Source: CAMYLR01 sp039590215 (GTDB lineage Bacteria; Gemmatimonadota; Gemmatimonadetes; JACCXV01; JAHWKZ01). From it: a stretch of DNA of 7,056 nucleotides. Below are positions 1-5,907 of this stretch, one piece after another. The notes under the pieces were generated by a model. It worked only from the letters and a program-made list of their open reading frames with translations. It ran no database searches and was not told the DNA's origin. The translations under genes were made by a program, and so were the position numbers. The stretch is from NCBI GenBank assembly GCA_039590215.1, contig JBDHFX010000101.1, positions 1-7,056 of the forward strand, written 5' to 3'. Each line of letters starts with the position of its first letter. Within the stretch, counting starts at the first letter, position 1.

Positions 1-1
1 C

Positions 2-280
2 GCCGACGGCAACCCGTACATCGGCCCCGAAGCCGTCGTCAAGGGTGTGTTCGCGCGCCTCGGCGACGAGTGGGACGGCTGGTCGCTCGCCATCGGCGAG
101 CTCCTCGACGCCGGTGACACCGTCGTCGCGACCGGTCGTTACTCCGGCACCTACAAAGAGACCGGCGGTGCGATCAATGCGCAATTCGTCCACGTTTGGA
201 AAGTGCGGGACGGTAAGGCGGTGAGCTTTCAACAGTACACCGACACGGCGCAGGTTCAGCGAGCCATGGGCGGTGAGTAG
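2..280 (+). CDS. SnoaL/NTF2-like (ketosteroid isomerase-type) protein, 5' partial
   Basis: The frame is open from the left edge to the TAG at 278-280, giving the last 92 residues; the start lies outside the window. The visible part begins with a Y-I-G-P-E-A-V segment. It continues through an alternating strand pattern (DTVVATGRYSG, then FVHVWKVRDGKAVSFQQYTDT) and ends in a short QVQRAMG tail. This is the usual C-terminal half of SnoaL-like/NTF2-fold proteins of about 120-140 residues, in which strands form a cone-shaped pocket for a small molecule. The family covers isomerases, cyclases, hydrolases and many proteins of unknown activity, so no substrate can be named. A valine GTG at 47 is an internal codon, because the sequence upstream of it is clearly part of the fold. 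The next gene starts 3 nt after the stop, so the two are probably cotranscribed and translationally coupled. Confidence 0.8.
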   Translation, partial: ADGNPYIGPEAVVKGVFARLGDEWDGWSLAIGELLDAGDTVVATGRYSGTYKETGGAINAQFVHVWKVRDGKAVSFQQYTDTAQVQRAMGGE

Positions 281-283
281 CCC

Positions 284-781
284 GTGTTGAACTTCTTCAA
301 GAAACGCGGCATCGGAGTCGGCCTGTTCCTCGTCGGCGTCATTCTTCTACTCGCCTACTGGCTGGCGCCGGTACCCGACTTCGACGAGCTGGAGCGGCGC
401 GTCGGCGTCGTCGAGGACGTGCGGCGCGAAGAGATCACGTTTTGCCGACAGTCGGCCAGCGATTGCCAACACACGGTCGTTCAGGTTCGTCACGACAGTG
501 GCGCGCGCAATTACAATTTCGCTCAGACCGACCCGGACGAGATCGCGATCGGCGCGGAGATCGTGCTATGGGTCGCGCCGGCTATTAAGGGTCTGGACAG
601 TGACCGAGTCTGGCAGGCCGAGCAGGGCGGGCAGATCATCCGCGATTACGAGCGACAAGCCCGCGCCGATCGCAAGCTCATAGGGTTCATGGTACCGCTG
701 GCACCGTTTCTGATCTTCGGCGGGCTGTGGCTCATCCGGCGCTTCGACTGGCAGGGAAACCGCTTGGAAGAATCCGCCTAA
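284..781 (+). CDS. Two-helix membrane protein, DUF3592-like
   Basis: A 165-residue protein starting at GTG 284, three bases after the preceding stop, with no strong Shine-Dalgarno, so translational coupling is likely. There is a hydrophobic helix at about residues 10-29 after a short basic N terminus, and a second at about 132-151 followed by basic residues (IRRF). Between them lies a soluble stretch of about 100 residues containing G-V-V-E-D-V, then a strand-rich T-V-V-Q-V-R-H part, and V-L-W-V-A-P. This helix / small beta domain / helix layout with the V.V.Y-like strand and 'G..V.V.Y/W.P' pattern is what DUF3592 membrane proteins look like; their role is unknown. Two cysteines (54 and 61) in the soluble loop could form a disulfide if it is periplasmic. 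It converges with the HD gene on the other strand. A weak 6-bp inverted repeat with a 3-nt loop (794-808) follows the stop but has no T-tract. Confidence 0.7.
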   Translation: MLNFFKKRGIGVGLFLVGVILLLAYWLAPVPDFDELERRVGVVEDVRREEITFCRQSASDCQHTVVQVRHDSGARNYNFAQTDPDEIAIGAEIVLWVAPAIKGLDSDRVWQAEQGGQIIRDYERQARADRKLIGFMVPLAPFLIFGGLWLIRRFDWQGNRLEESA

Positions 782-858
782 TTCGCCTCTGGTCCTGGAG
801 GATCCAGGTCGCGCAGGGCTCGCGTCTTCTCCTGATCGTACCAACGTCCGGCGACCAT
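778..858 (-). pseudogene. Possible amidohydrolase C-terminal remnant (26-codon ORF)
   Basis: A 26-residue ORF on the minus strand lies just downstream of the HD gene and overlaps the stop of the plus-strand membrane protein gene. Its first residues, MVAGRWYDQEKTRALRDLD, preceded in frame by GPD, resemble the extreme C terminus of amidohydrolase-family proteins, which often end in a V-V-x-G-R-x-Y/F-D-R-x-x-L-D-x-L segment. The rest of such a gene (several hundred residues) is absent, because upstream the frame runs antisense or out of phase through the HD gene. It may be the stump of a gene displaced when the HD gene arrived, or a chance resemblance. No ribosome binding site is evident. The family resemblance is from memory and short, so confidence is low. 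Confidence 0.22.
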
Positions 859-886
859 GACGTCCGGACCAGCGCGGGGCTCTCTT

Positions 887-1819
887 CTATCCGGTTCGCC
901 CGGCTTCTCTATTCGATTCGACCGCGATCCGCTCGACCACCTCCCCGATCTCGGCAGCCAATCTGACATCGGGCAACTTCTGTGCAAAAGCGGCAGCAAG
1001 ATCGCGATAATACTCGATCTGCTCCTCAGCATTCGGATTGTTGAACTTCGACCACAGCTCCGGGCCGCTCAGCTTAAGGTCGTGCAGGATCTCGCGGGCG
1101 TTATGGAGCTTGTCGGCACAGGAAACGAGGAGATACGCGGCATTCTTCTCTTCGTTTCGCAGCTTCTCGATTGTTCTCCGTTTTCTCTGGCGCCAGTAGT
1201 CCAGCGTCTGCTCGGCGTCGAAGTCGCTATCATCGACATCCTCGAATCGATCCGAGCATAGGTCGACGATCTCCGCGACACGTTCGCCGAAACTCTTGCG
1301 GATCTCCTCGCGGGAGATCTTGTCACCCTGATCTTCAATCGCGTCGTGCAGGAGGGCAGCAATGGCCTGCTCTTCATCACCGCCTGCATCCAGGACGAGT
1401 CCCGCTACCCCCATCAGATGCGAGAAGTATGGGGTCGCTTTCCCCTTGCGCGTCTGTCCGTCGTGTAACTCCATAGCGATGGCCAACGCCCGTGAAAAAA
1501 GCTCGGTCAATACGACGGGCACCTGGCCTCCCGGAAAATCTTCAGAATGAAGACCTACGCTCGGATCGCCAGCTTCCGCCTGCCCGGCCCGCGACGCGAT
1601 CTTTGCGGCTTCGAATCGATCGACGAACCGCCCCTCAGAGGTCAAAAAGCCTGCCTCGGGTAGTCCGGCTCGTTTGGCGAGTTCAGCGTGCTCCCACGGT
1701 TCACGCGCTTTGCGTGCTTTTGTGTCCGCAATCACGTGCTTGGGTCCAGTGAAAATCGCTCCACCTGGATTCCGAACGGCGGCCAACACAATGATCTCAA
1801 TCGACTCGCTCGACGACAA
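887..1819 (-). CDS. HD-domain (SpoT/MESH-like) phosphohydrolase with N-terminal phage-type domain
   Basis: 310 residues starting at TTG 1819, chosen because a GGGAG lies 7 nt upstream and no ATG or GTG occurs between it and the in-frame stop further upstream. Residues about 105-250 form an HD domain of the RelA/SpoT hydrolase type. H134 (in YFSHLMGV), H158-D159 followed by E162-D163 (LLHDAIED) and D236 (CADKLHN) match the four metal ligands and the catalytic Glu-Asp pair of Rel hydrolases. There is no synthetase domain, so it resembles small alarmone hydrolases, and the likely reaction is phosphate-ester hydrolysis, possibly of (p)ppGpp. Residues about 7-97 (VLAAVRN, IFTGPKH, GFLTSEGRFVDRFEAAKIA, SED) resemble a domain I recall as a free-standing small protein in phages and prophages. 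The fusion is unusual. The gene is divergent from the lipoprotein at 1955 and convergent with the membrane protein at 284. Confidence 0.85.
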   Translation of the reverse strand: MSSSESIEIIVLAAVRNPGGAIFTGPKHVIADTKARKAREPWEHAELAKRAGLPEAGFLTSEGRFVDRFEAAKIASRAGQAEAGDPSVGLHSEDFPGGQVPVVLTELFSRALAIAMELHDGQTRKGKATPYFSHLMGVAGLVLDAGGDEEQAIAALLHDAIEDQGDKISREEIRKSFGERVAEIVDLCSDRFEDVDDSDFDAEQTLDYWRQRKRRTIEKLRNEEKNAAYLLVSCADKLHNAREILHDLKLSGPELWSKFNNPNAEEQIEYYRDLAAAFAQKLPDVRLAAEIGEVVERIAVESNREAGRTG

Positions 1820-1826
1820 ATGCGTT

Positions 1827-1831
1827 CTCCC
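1827..1831 (-). promoter_or_regulatory. Ribosome binding site for the HD gene
   Basis: GGGAG on the minus strand, 7 nt upstream of TTG 1819. It decides in favour of this rare start codon, since upstream codons in the frame back to a stop include no ATG or GTG. Confidence 0.6.
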
Positions 1832-1954
1832 GCCTAAGAGGACTATCCATTTGACTTTGTAACTCTAACACCCATCACTGTCAGACCCCTCCGGTACACT
1901 CAATCTGGTCGGCCATGAGGGCAACCAGAGCGCATTTCGGGAGGGAACCCGGCG

Positions 1955-2398
1955 ATGAGATCAAAGCGTGGGTCTGTTCTACCGATTCTTCTTTCTCTCG
2001 TCGTCGCGTGCGGTGGCGAGTCCGGCCCCATGGGACCCGGCGACTCGGTGCCGCAGGTCGCAGGACGATACGAGGGCGTCACGAACACAGTCGCGAATTC
2101 GTGTACCGGTGACGTCGGGATCGATGACAGTGGCGTTCTCGTGATAACCCAATCGGGGCGTAGTGTAACGGTTCTCCTGGCGGGAGGGACGGTCTCTGGA
2201 GACATCCAGTCGAGCGGCAACTGGAGAGGCACCGGACGGTTCACGGTGTCAGAGCAGGGTATCACGATCACACTCGACATCGAGATGGAGGGCGCGTTCT
2301 CCGGCGGGCGTTTCACGTCGTCACAAACCGCGATTGCCATGGCTCTGGGTGACTCGTGCACAATCATCCAGACGTTCGACATGGTGAGGACGGGTTAA
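1955..2398 (+). CDS. Small secreted lipoprotein, beta-rich
   Basis: 147 residues. The start is ATG 1955, with GGGAGGG at 1939-1945, 9 nt upstream. The N terminus is a short signal peptide (basic MRSKR, hydrophobic 8-18) ending in a lipobox VVAC with C19 as the lipidation site, so the protein should be anchored in a membrane facing the periplasm or cell surface. A flexible GGESGPMGPGD linker follows. From residue 36 the protein is strand-rich: AGRYEG, VLVITQSG, VTVLLAG, a G-D-I/N-W-R-G-T-G segment, ITITLDIEMEG. Cys50 and Cys135 bracket the domain and could form a disulfide. The G-x-Y-x-G start and alternating strands suggest a small lipocalin-like barrel of unknown ligand. The 3' end overlaps, in antisense, the meaningless tail of the truncated nuclease ORF. 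The 135-bp divergent region upstream holds a TACACT at 1895-1900 that could be a -10 element, without a clear -35. Confidence 0.8.
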   Translation: MRSKRGSVLPILLSLVVACGGESGPMGPGDSVPQVAGRYEGVTNTVANSCTGDVGIDDSGVLVITQSGRSVTVLLAGGTVSGDIQSSGNWRGTGRFTVSEQGITITLDIEMEGAFSGGRFTSSQTAIAMALGDSCTIIQTFDMVRTG

Positions 2399-2773
2399 TG
2401 AGGGCTGCAGCCAGGCTCGGTGTTCCTCAGTCATTGCCGACGCAATCCAGATAACCGTCACGGCATCAAGCCCAGCCGCATACGTGATGATCTGTCCGAG
2501 GTGTGTGTGATCGGTTCGCTCAAGTTGGTTCTCGACTACTACTAGGCTGTCCGTCTCTGGGTCCCTGCAGAGGATATCGGCCGCGAAGGGCCCCACGCTT
2601 GTCTCCGTTGCCTCCAACTCAAGTTGGATTCCGAGGGTTTCTCCAAGCAGGAAGAGATTCTCTTCCTTGGCGAGCCATGGCGTGAAGTTTTTGGGTTCAG
2701 AGGCCCAAACCGCTCTGAGATCTACCTTTGACAAACGTCCAAGCCGGCCTGTATTGGAGAGGGAATCGCTCAT
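2321..2773 (-). CDS. PD-(D/E)XK nuclease of the DUF4268-associated type, 3' truncated
   Basis: A 150-residue frame from ATG 2773, which overlaps the hydratase stop as ATGA; a GGAG lies 6 nt upstream within the hydratase 3' end. Residues about 28-120 match the N-terminal nuclease domain often found with DUF4268: FTPWLAKEENLFLLGETLG, then VGPFAADIL, VVVENQLERTDHTHLGQ and ITYAAGLDAVTVIWIA. D66 and E81-N-Q83 form a D...ExQ variant of the PD-(D/E)XK site, with E45 a possible helix acid. The family recognition ends near residue 120 (TEEHRA). Full-length relatives, as I recall them, exceed 300 residues, whereas here about 30 unrelated residues follow. They are read antisense to the lipoprotein gene and contain nothing familiar. 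The gene is therefore most likely a truncated, decaying nuclease whose 3' part was lost at a junction near 2400-2415. The core fold may still be encoded, so residual function cannot be excluded. Confidence 0.75.
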   Translation of the reverse strand: MSDSLSNTGRLGRLSKVDLRAVWASEPKNFTPWLAKEENLFLLGETLGIQLELEATETSVGPFAADILCRDPETDSLVVVENQLERTDHTHLGQIITYAAGLDAVTVIWIASAMTEEHRAWLQPSLTRPHHVERLDDCARVTQSHGNRGL

Positions 2774-3555
2774 GACTTACTCCGCCTCCTAGTCTCCAAG
2801 AACCGCCGAAACCCCTCGCGCGCCTCCTCCGACGTCCGCACGGTCGCGTTCATAGATGCTCCCACCTCTATCCCTTTGACAAACGATAGATCTCCCAGCT
2901 TGTGTAGAAGGTCCTTATCCGCGCTCAACGCCTCGATCGGCTTCGTGGCCAGCTCCACACCCAACTCGCGCGATCGATCCATGAGGTCCTTGCTGTCCAC
3001 CACGCGATTCACTAACCCCATCCCCTTCGCCTCTTCCGGCCCAAACCTGCGCCCCGTTGCCACCAACTCAAACGCGACCTTCTCCCCCACATTCCTAATC
3101 AACATCGTCATCACCATTGCGGGGACGAAACCGATGTGAACTTCGGGGTAGCCGAAATGTGCGCCCTCGGAAGCTAAGACGATGTCGCAAGCAGTCGCGA
3201 GTCCGCAGCCTCCAGCCAATACATTACCATGCACAGCGGCCACGATCGGCTTGGGTAGCTCCCGCATGTGGATGAAGAGGTTGCCGAGCTGCATGGCGTC
3301 GGCCACGAGCTCGTCGTGGCTCCAGTCAAGCGTCTTCTCGAGGTGCGCGAGATCGGCCCCCGCGCAGAAGTCCTTGCCGTTGGCGTTGAGCAGGATGACC
3401 CGCACGCCCTCATCGTTCTCGGCCTTGGTGAAGGCTCCGTCCAACGCCGCGATTAATTCGGGGTTCAGCGCGTTTCGCTTCTCTGGACGATTGAGCGTGA
3501 CGGTCGCGACGCCATCATCGCTGCTTTCGTATCGAACTAGCTCTGTCACGGCCAC
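2770..3555 (-). CDS. Enoyl-CoA hydratase/isomerase (crotonase) family protein
   Basis: 261 residues, close to the usual crotonase length. The start is taken as GTG 3555; GTG 3549, two codons in, is an alternative, and the upstream GGGCGG is only a weak ribosome site. Landmarks in order: LNRPEKRNALN (21-31), the first oxyanion-hole segment CAGADL (64-69), the second GNVLAGGCGLATACD (110-124), then FGYPEVHIGFVPAMV (134-148) and a C-terminal helical part. The Glu of the PEV motif (E138) is kept. The position of the other classical hydratase Glu, within GGCGLA, is Gly118, so simple water addition by the two-Glu mechanism is not assured. The family uses CoA thioesters in fatty acid or branched-chain amino acid breakdown. 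The VPAMV pattern is one I associate with methylglutaconyl-CoA hydratase-like members. It lies 57 nt downstream of the HEPN-CBS gene and overlaps the truncated nuclease by ATGA, an odd position for a metabolic gene. Confidence 0.92.
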   Translation of the reverse strand: MAVTELVRYESSDDGVATVTLNRPEKRNALNPELIAALDGAFTKAENDEGVRVILLNANGKDFCAGADLAHLEKTLDWSHDELVADAMQLGNLFIHMRELPKPIVAAVHGNVLAGGCGLATACDIVLASEGAHFGYPEVHIGFVPAMVMTMLIRNVGEKVAFELVATGRRFGPEEAKGMGLVNRVVDSKDLMDRSRELGVELATKPIEALSADKDLLHKLGDLSFVKGIEVGASMNATVRTSEEAREGFRRFLETRRRSKS

Positions 3556-3612
3556 GCCGCCCGGAACGCAGCGATTGTGGCTTCATCAAATACAATCATG
3601 CCTCGTTCACAC

Positions 3613-4395
3613 CTACAGTAGATCGAAAGCCGTGATCAATCCAAGGAGTCGCCGCTCGTCTTGGGAATCCACGATTAGCACGGGTTGATCTCCAATGAGA
3701 CCACTGATCTTCTCAACTGGAGTCGAAGGATTGCAGCACACGGCTGACTCCAGTCTCAGCGACCCCTCACTCACCGCAACTTCGAGGATTGTCGCCAGTC
3801 TCTTACGTCTCACTTTCTCCACGTCACCCTCATCAGGACTTCGCAGAAACTGAGCGAGGGTTCTATCTGACAGCAGGTGCCAAGTAACCTCGGTCCCATT
3901 TTCAACGAGGACAGGAAGGAAGCTGAAAGAGTTCAACAGCATCTTCTGTCGACAAAAGCTCAAAGGCTGCCACTGAGCAGCACAGATCGGGTCGGGCACC
4001 ATGTAATCTCTCGCCATGTGGGATTCAATCATCAGTGCGTCCTCGATTATGAGTGCCAGCTCGGCCGCCTGGTCAGTCAGATTTCGTGCGGATGCACCGT
4101 AGTGGGCCGCCTGGTTCCGTGCATCACGCACCAAATCATAGAGAATCTCGAAAGGAGTATGAAGCTCTCTGAACTGCTTCGGAAGATCATTGGCGAATGG
4201 AGACGCTCCTGCAACAACACGGATTCCGTCTTTATATCTCGCCAGACCAACGGCCTTGCCATGTAGATACTCCCCCAAACTCTCGATGGCTTGCAGAATC
4301 TCGGTAAAACCCTCCGCGTCTTTTAAAGCGGCGGCGCGAGCATCACGCAGCTGATCTCGGAAATGAATCGTTTGATGATCTTTCAAGTCAGCCAT
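3613..4395 (-). CDS. HEPN-CBS fusion protein (putative nucleotide-sensing RNase)
   Basis: 260 residues from ATG 4395, 3 nt after the MazG-like stop. The N-terminal half (about 1-125) is helical and carries LVRDARNQAAHYGA, in which R93-N94-x3-H98 is the RNxxxH signature of HEPN ribonucleases, followed by a long helix (QAAELALIIEDAL). The C-terminal half reads as two CBS motifs. The first is about 127-186 (DYMVPDPICA, then NSFSFLPVL, then LLSDRTLAQFL). The second is about 205-260 (LESAVCCNPSTPVEKI, then DQPVLIVDSQDERRLLGLITAFDLL), ending in the typical G-L-I-T-x-x-D-L-L. CBS pairs commonly bind adenine nucleotides or related ligands, and HEPN proteins with this motif often cut RNA as toxins or abortive-infection effectors. 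A nucleotide-gated RNase is therefore the simplest reading, by inference. Alternatively the HEPN part is a structural or inhibitory module. GC content is visibly lower than in the flanking genes. Confidence 0.72.
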   Translation of the reverse strand: MADLKDHQTIHFRDQLRDARAAALKDAEGFTEILQAIESLGEYLHGKAVGLARYKDGIRVVAGASPFANDLPKQFRELHTPFEILYDLVRDARNQAAHYGASARNLTDQAAELALIIEDALMIESHMARDYMVPDPICAAQWQPLSFCRQKMLLNSFSFLPVLVENGTEVTWHLLSDRTLAQFLRSPDEGDVEKVRRKRLATILEVAVSEGSLRLESAVCCNPSTPVEKISGLIGDQPVLIVDSQDERRLLGLITAFDLL

Positions 4396-4398
4396 GCA

Positions 4399-4740
4399 CT
4401 ACTCGCCGTGCGACCCCCTCTTGTCCGGAATCCCCTTCCGCGACCCTGGGTAGTTCTCCTCATTGAGGCGGAGTTTTTCCTGAGCAGCTTGCCTCAAATC
4501 AATACCAGCAACATCAGCGAACCTGAGAACCCCCAGAAGAACATCCGCCAATTCGGCCCTCACATCGTCGGGACAATCAGTCATTGCGTCCTGACCCCAT
4601 CGAAAGAGGGCAAGCAACTCTCCTGATTCGGTCGAAATCAGAGCAGCAAGGTTTTGCAACGTGTGATATTTCTCCCAGTCGCGATCCCTAGCGAACTCTC
4701 GCAGCTCTTCTTGTAGCTGGCTAGTCCAATCGGTGGTCAC
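4399..4740 (-). CDS. MazG-like nucleotide pyrophosphohydrolase
   Basis: 113 residues from GTG 4740, whose first base directly follows the TAG of the HNH gene. The motif GAGGG lies only 3 nt from the GTG, so coupling to upstream translation is probable. The sequence matches the short all-alpha MazG/RS21-C6-like (dCTPP1-type) family: FARDRDWEKYHT and LQNLAALISTESGELLALFRW, then RAELADVLLGVLRFADVAGID and KLRLNEENYP. The metal-binding pattern ExxE...ExxD is intact (E38, E41, E63, D66), and K89 and N93 are the usual nucleotide-side residues. Members hydrolyse nucleoside triphosphates to monophosphate plus pyrophosphate, often acting on non-canonical or modified (d)NTPs. Between a probable modified-DNA nuclease and a HEPN-CBS protein it could alter a nucleotide pool or signal, but its substrate here is unknown. 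Full length for the family. Confidence 0.9.
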   Translation of the reverse strand: MTTDWTSQLQEELREFARDRDWEKYHTLQNLAALISTESGELLALFRWGQDAMTDCPDDVRAELADVLLGVLRFADVAGIDLRQAAQEKLRLNEENYPGSRKGIPDKRGSHGE

Positions 4741-5676
4741 CTACCCTCGGTACCGGTTGAGATTGTGCCATTCTAGATGGACGGGGTCGGGTCTGAGCGA
4801 GGTTTCTTCTGGCATGTGGATTTGCCGGCCGTGGAAGGCGAAATAGCTCTCTCCATCGTCGAAGTCGGTATGGATCATGCGACTGACCTCCGCGCGGTGG
4901 TCCGGTGTGACCGTAATGTAACCGCTGTCAAAAAGACGATGAACGTCGGATCTGAGTAACAGTCCATTGGAAATGTAGTGGCGTGGGATCTCACGGAACG
5001 GTCGGATGTGAGCAGCATCTAGCGCCGGTAGTGCACGCTCGCCCGTTACAGCACACGTCCGGTTGTACACATCGGTGATCACAATCCTAAAAGTGCCTTG
5101 CCCTATTCTGTGCTGACGGGGAGCGCCCTCGCCATAACCACCTAACACCTCGGTTGGCGCAGAGGGCTCTCCAACAGCGTCGGACGGTGATTGCATGTGG
5201 CTGATGACCTGGCCCCATAAAGCCGCTCCAGTTCCTCGAGACAGATCGTAGGTTTTTCCCCTCACAATCGTAGGCGAGAAATCGCCTGGCTGCGGAATCC
5301 ACTGATCCGGCGGCCAGAAAAATGGTTCTACGATGACGATACATCCGACGCTGTAGTCATCCGATGGTGTTGATTCCTCTCTGCGCAGTCGGGAGATGCG
5401 ATCCCGGGTGGATTCCAGAGAGACGGCTCCGTTCTTTTCACCGAACGCCGCCCACGCCATACTGATCGGCAACTCGGTGTAGTGCTCAAAGAACCCACCC
5501 CCCGCGATCGCATTGTGCGGGGATTTCAGCTTGAACAAGATGAGCTCGCCCTTCTGCAAGACGCGGAACTCGCCACCCCAGGGATGGGGAGTCCAGAAAT
5601 TGACTTCATCGAGATCTTGGAGCCCGGATAAGTATTCGAACCAGTCTTGATCGGTTACGGCGACGTACGCTTTCAC
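4741..5676 (-). CDS. PUA/EVE-like N-terminal domain + HNH endonuclease
   Basis: 311 residues from GTG 5676. An upstream in-frame ATG at 5766 would add 30 residues, but it lies inside a repeated hairpin and the added residues look non-coding. The sequence from VKAYVAVTD is where, as I recall, relatives begin. Residues about 1-125 form a PUA/EVE-superfamily-like domain: DWFEYLSGL, VNFWTP, GELILFKLKSPHNAIAGGGFF, then PISMAWAAFGEKNGA. A linker has GKTYDLSRGTGAALW. Residues about 195-260 form an HNH_2-type nuclease: CAVTGERALPALDAAHIRPF, SNGLLLRSDVHRLFDSGYITV, with H223, N237 and H246 as the presumed catalytic set. EVE-HNH proteins such as VcaM4I are known to cut DNA with modified cytosines, so this is probably a modification-dependent (type IV) restriction enzyme. 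The base recognised cannot be read from the sequence. It is the first gene of the minus-strand run, followed directly by the MazG-like gene. Confidence 0.85.
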   Translation of the reverse strand: MKAYVAVTDQDWFEYLSGLQDLDEVNFWTPHPWGGEFRVLQKGELILFKLKSPHNAIAGGGFFEHYTELPISMAWAAFGEKNGAVSLESTRDRISRLRREESTPSDDYSVGCIVIVEPFFWPPDQWIPQPGDFSPTIVRGKTYDLSRGTGAALWGQVISHMQSPSDAVGEPSAPTEVLGGYGEGAPRQHRIGQGTFRIVITDVYNRTCAVTGERALPALDAAHIRPFREIPRHYISNGLLLRSDVHRLFDSGYITVTPDHRAEVSRMIHTDFDDGESYFAFHGRQIHMPEETSLRPDPVHLEWHNLNRYRG

Positions 5677-5741
5677 GTTCTCGTTTCGACGTGGGTGAGG
5701 GGGGCCTTTCGTGGCGCTCGTGCAGCCATGAATGCCGAGCT

Positions 5742-5836
5742 TAATACGCGAGCGGCCCCACATCACCTGCGACGTGGGGCCGCCCTCTCCAGCTACCGGG
5801 TGACAGACCCTACTTCATATGAACCTTGAAGTCGCC
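5742..5836 (-). repeat. ~95-bp hairpin repeat, copy A
   Basis: This shares with 6843-6938 a TAATACGCGA block (5742-5751), a 13-bp stem (arms 5752-5764 and 5771-5783, 6-nt loop), a variable spacer, a TACTTCA box (5811-5817, at the same distance from the left edge within 1 nt), and a diverged GAAG-CGCC end. The single imperfect stem position (A5762/C5773) becomes a G-U pair in minus-strand RNA. It lies 3' of the broken lipoprotein gene and 5' of the HNH gene, so it may end or process the minus-strand transcript. No T-tract follows the stem, so it is not a standard intrinsic terminator. Confidence 0.7.
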
Positions 5837-5907
5837 CTCTCCCCTTCCCGACCCGTGCCAGCTTTGTCGTGGGTGATTATGCCGCAGACGTTCACGGCTC
5901 CTCTTCA

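Noticed and set aside
857..1261. 134-codon plus-strand frame inside the HD gene
   Set aside because: Antisense to the HD catalytic region, which has all its conserved residues; no independent support.
1851..1900. Sigma-70 promoter with TTGACT at 1851 and TACACT at 1895
   Set aside because: The spacing is far too long (38 nt) and no good -35 lies about 17 nt before TACACT; the -10 alone is too weak to annotate.
1900..2382. 160-codon minus-strand frame opposite the small lipoprotein
   Set aside because: The plus-strand gene has a signal peptide, lipobox and good ribosome site; the minus frame has no recognisable motif and the composition of a shadow.
3182..3688. 168-codon plus-strand frame across the hydratase and HEPN-CBS boundary
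   Set aside because: Antisense to a clear crotonase gene, Ser/Pro-rich, no motif.
5752..5783. Standard intrinsic terminators at the two hairpins
   Set aside because: Neither stem is followed by a T-tract on either strand; the shared flank is TCGCGTATTA on the minus strand.
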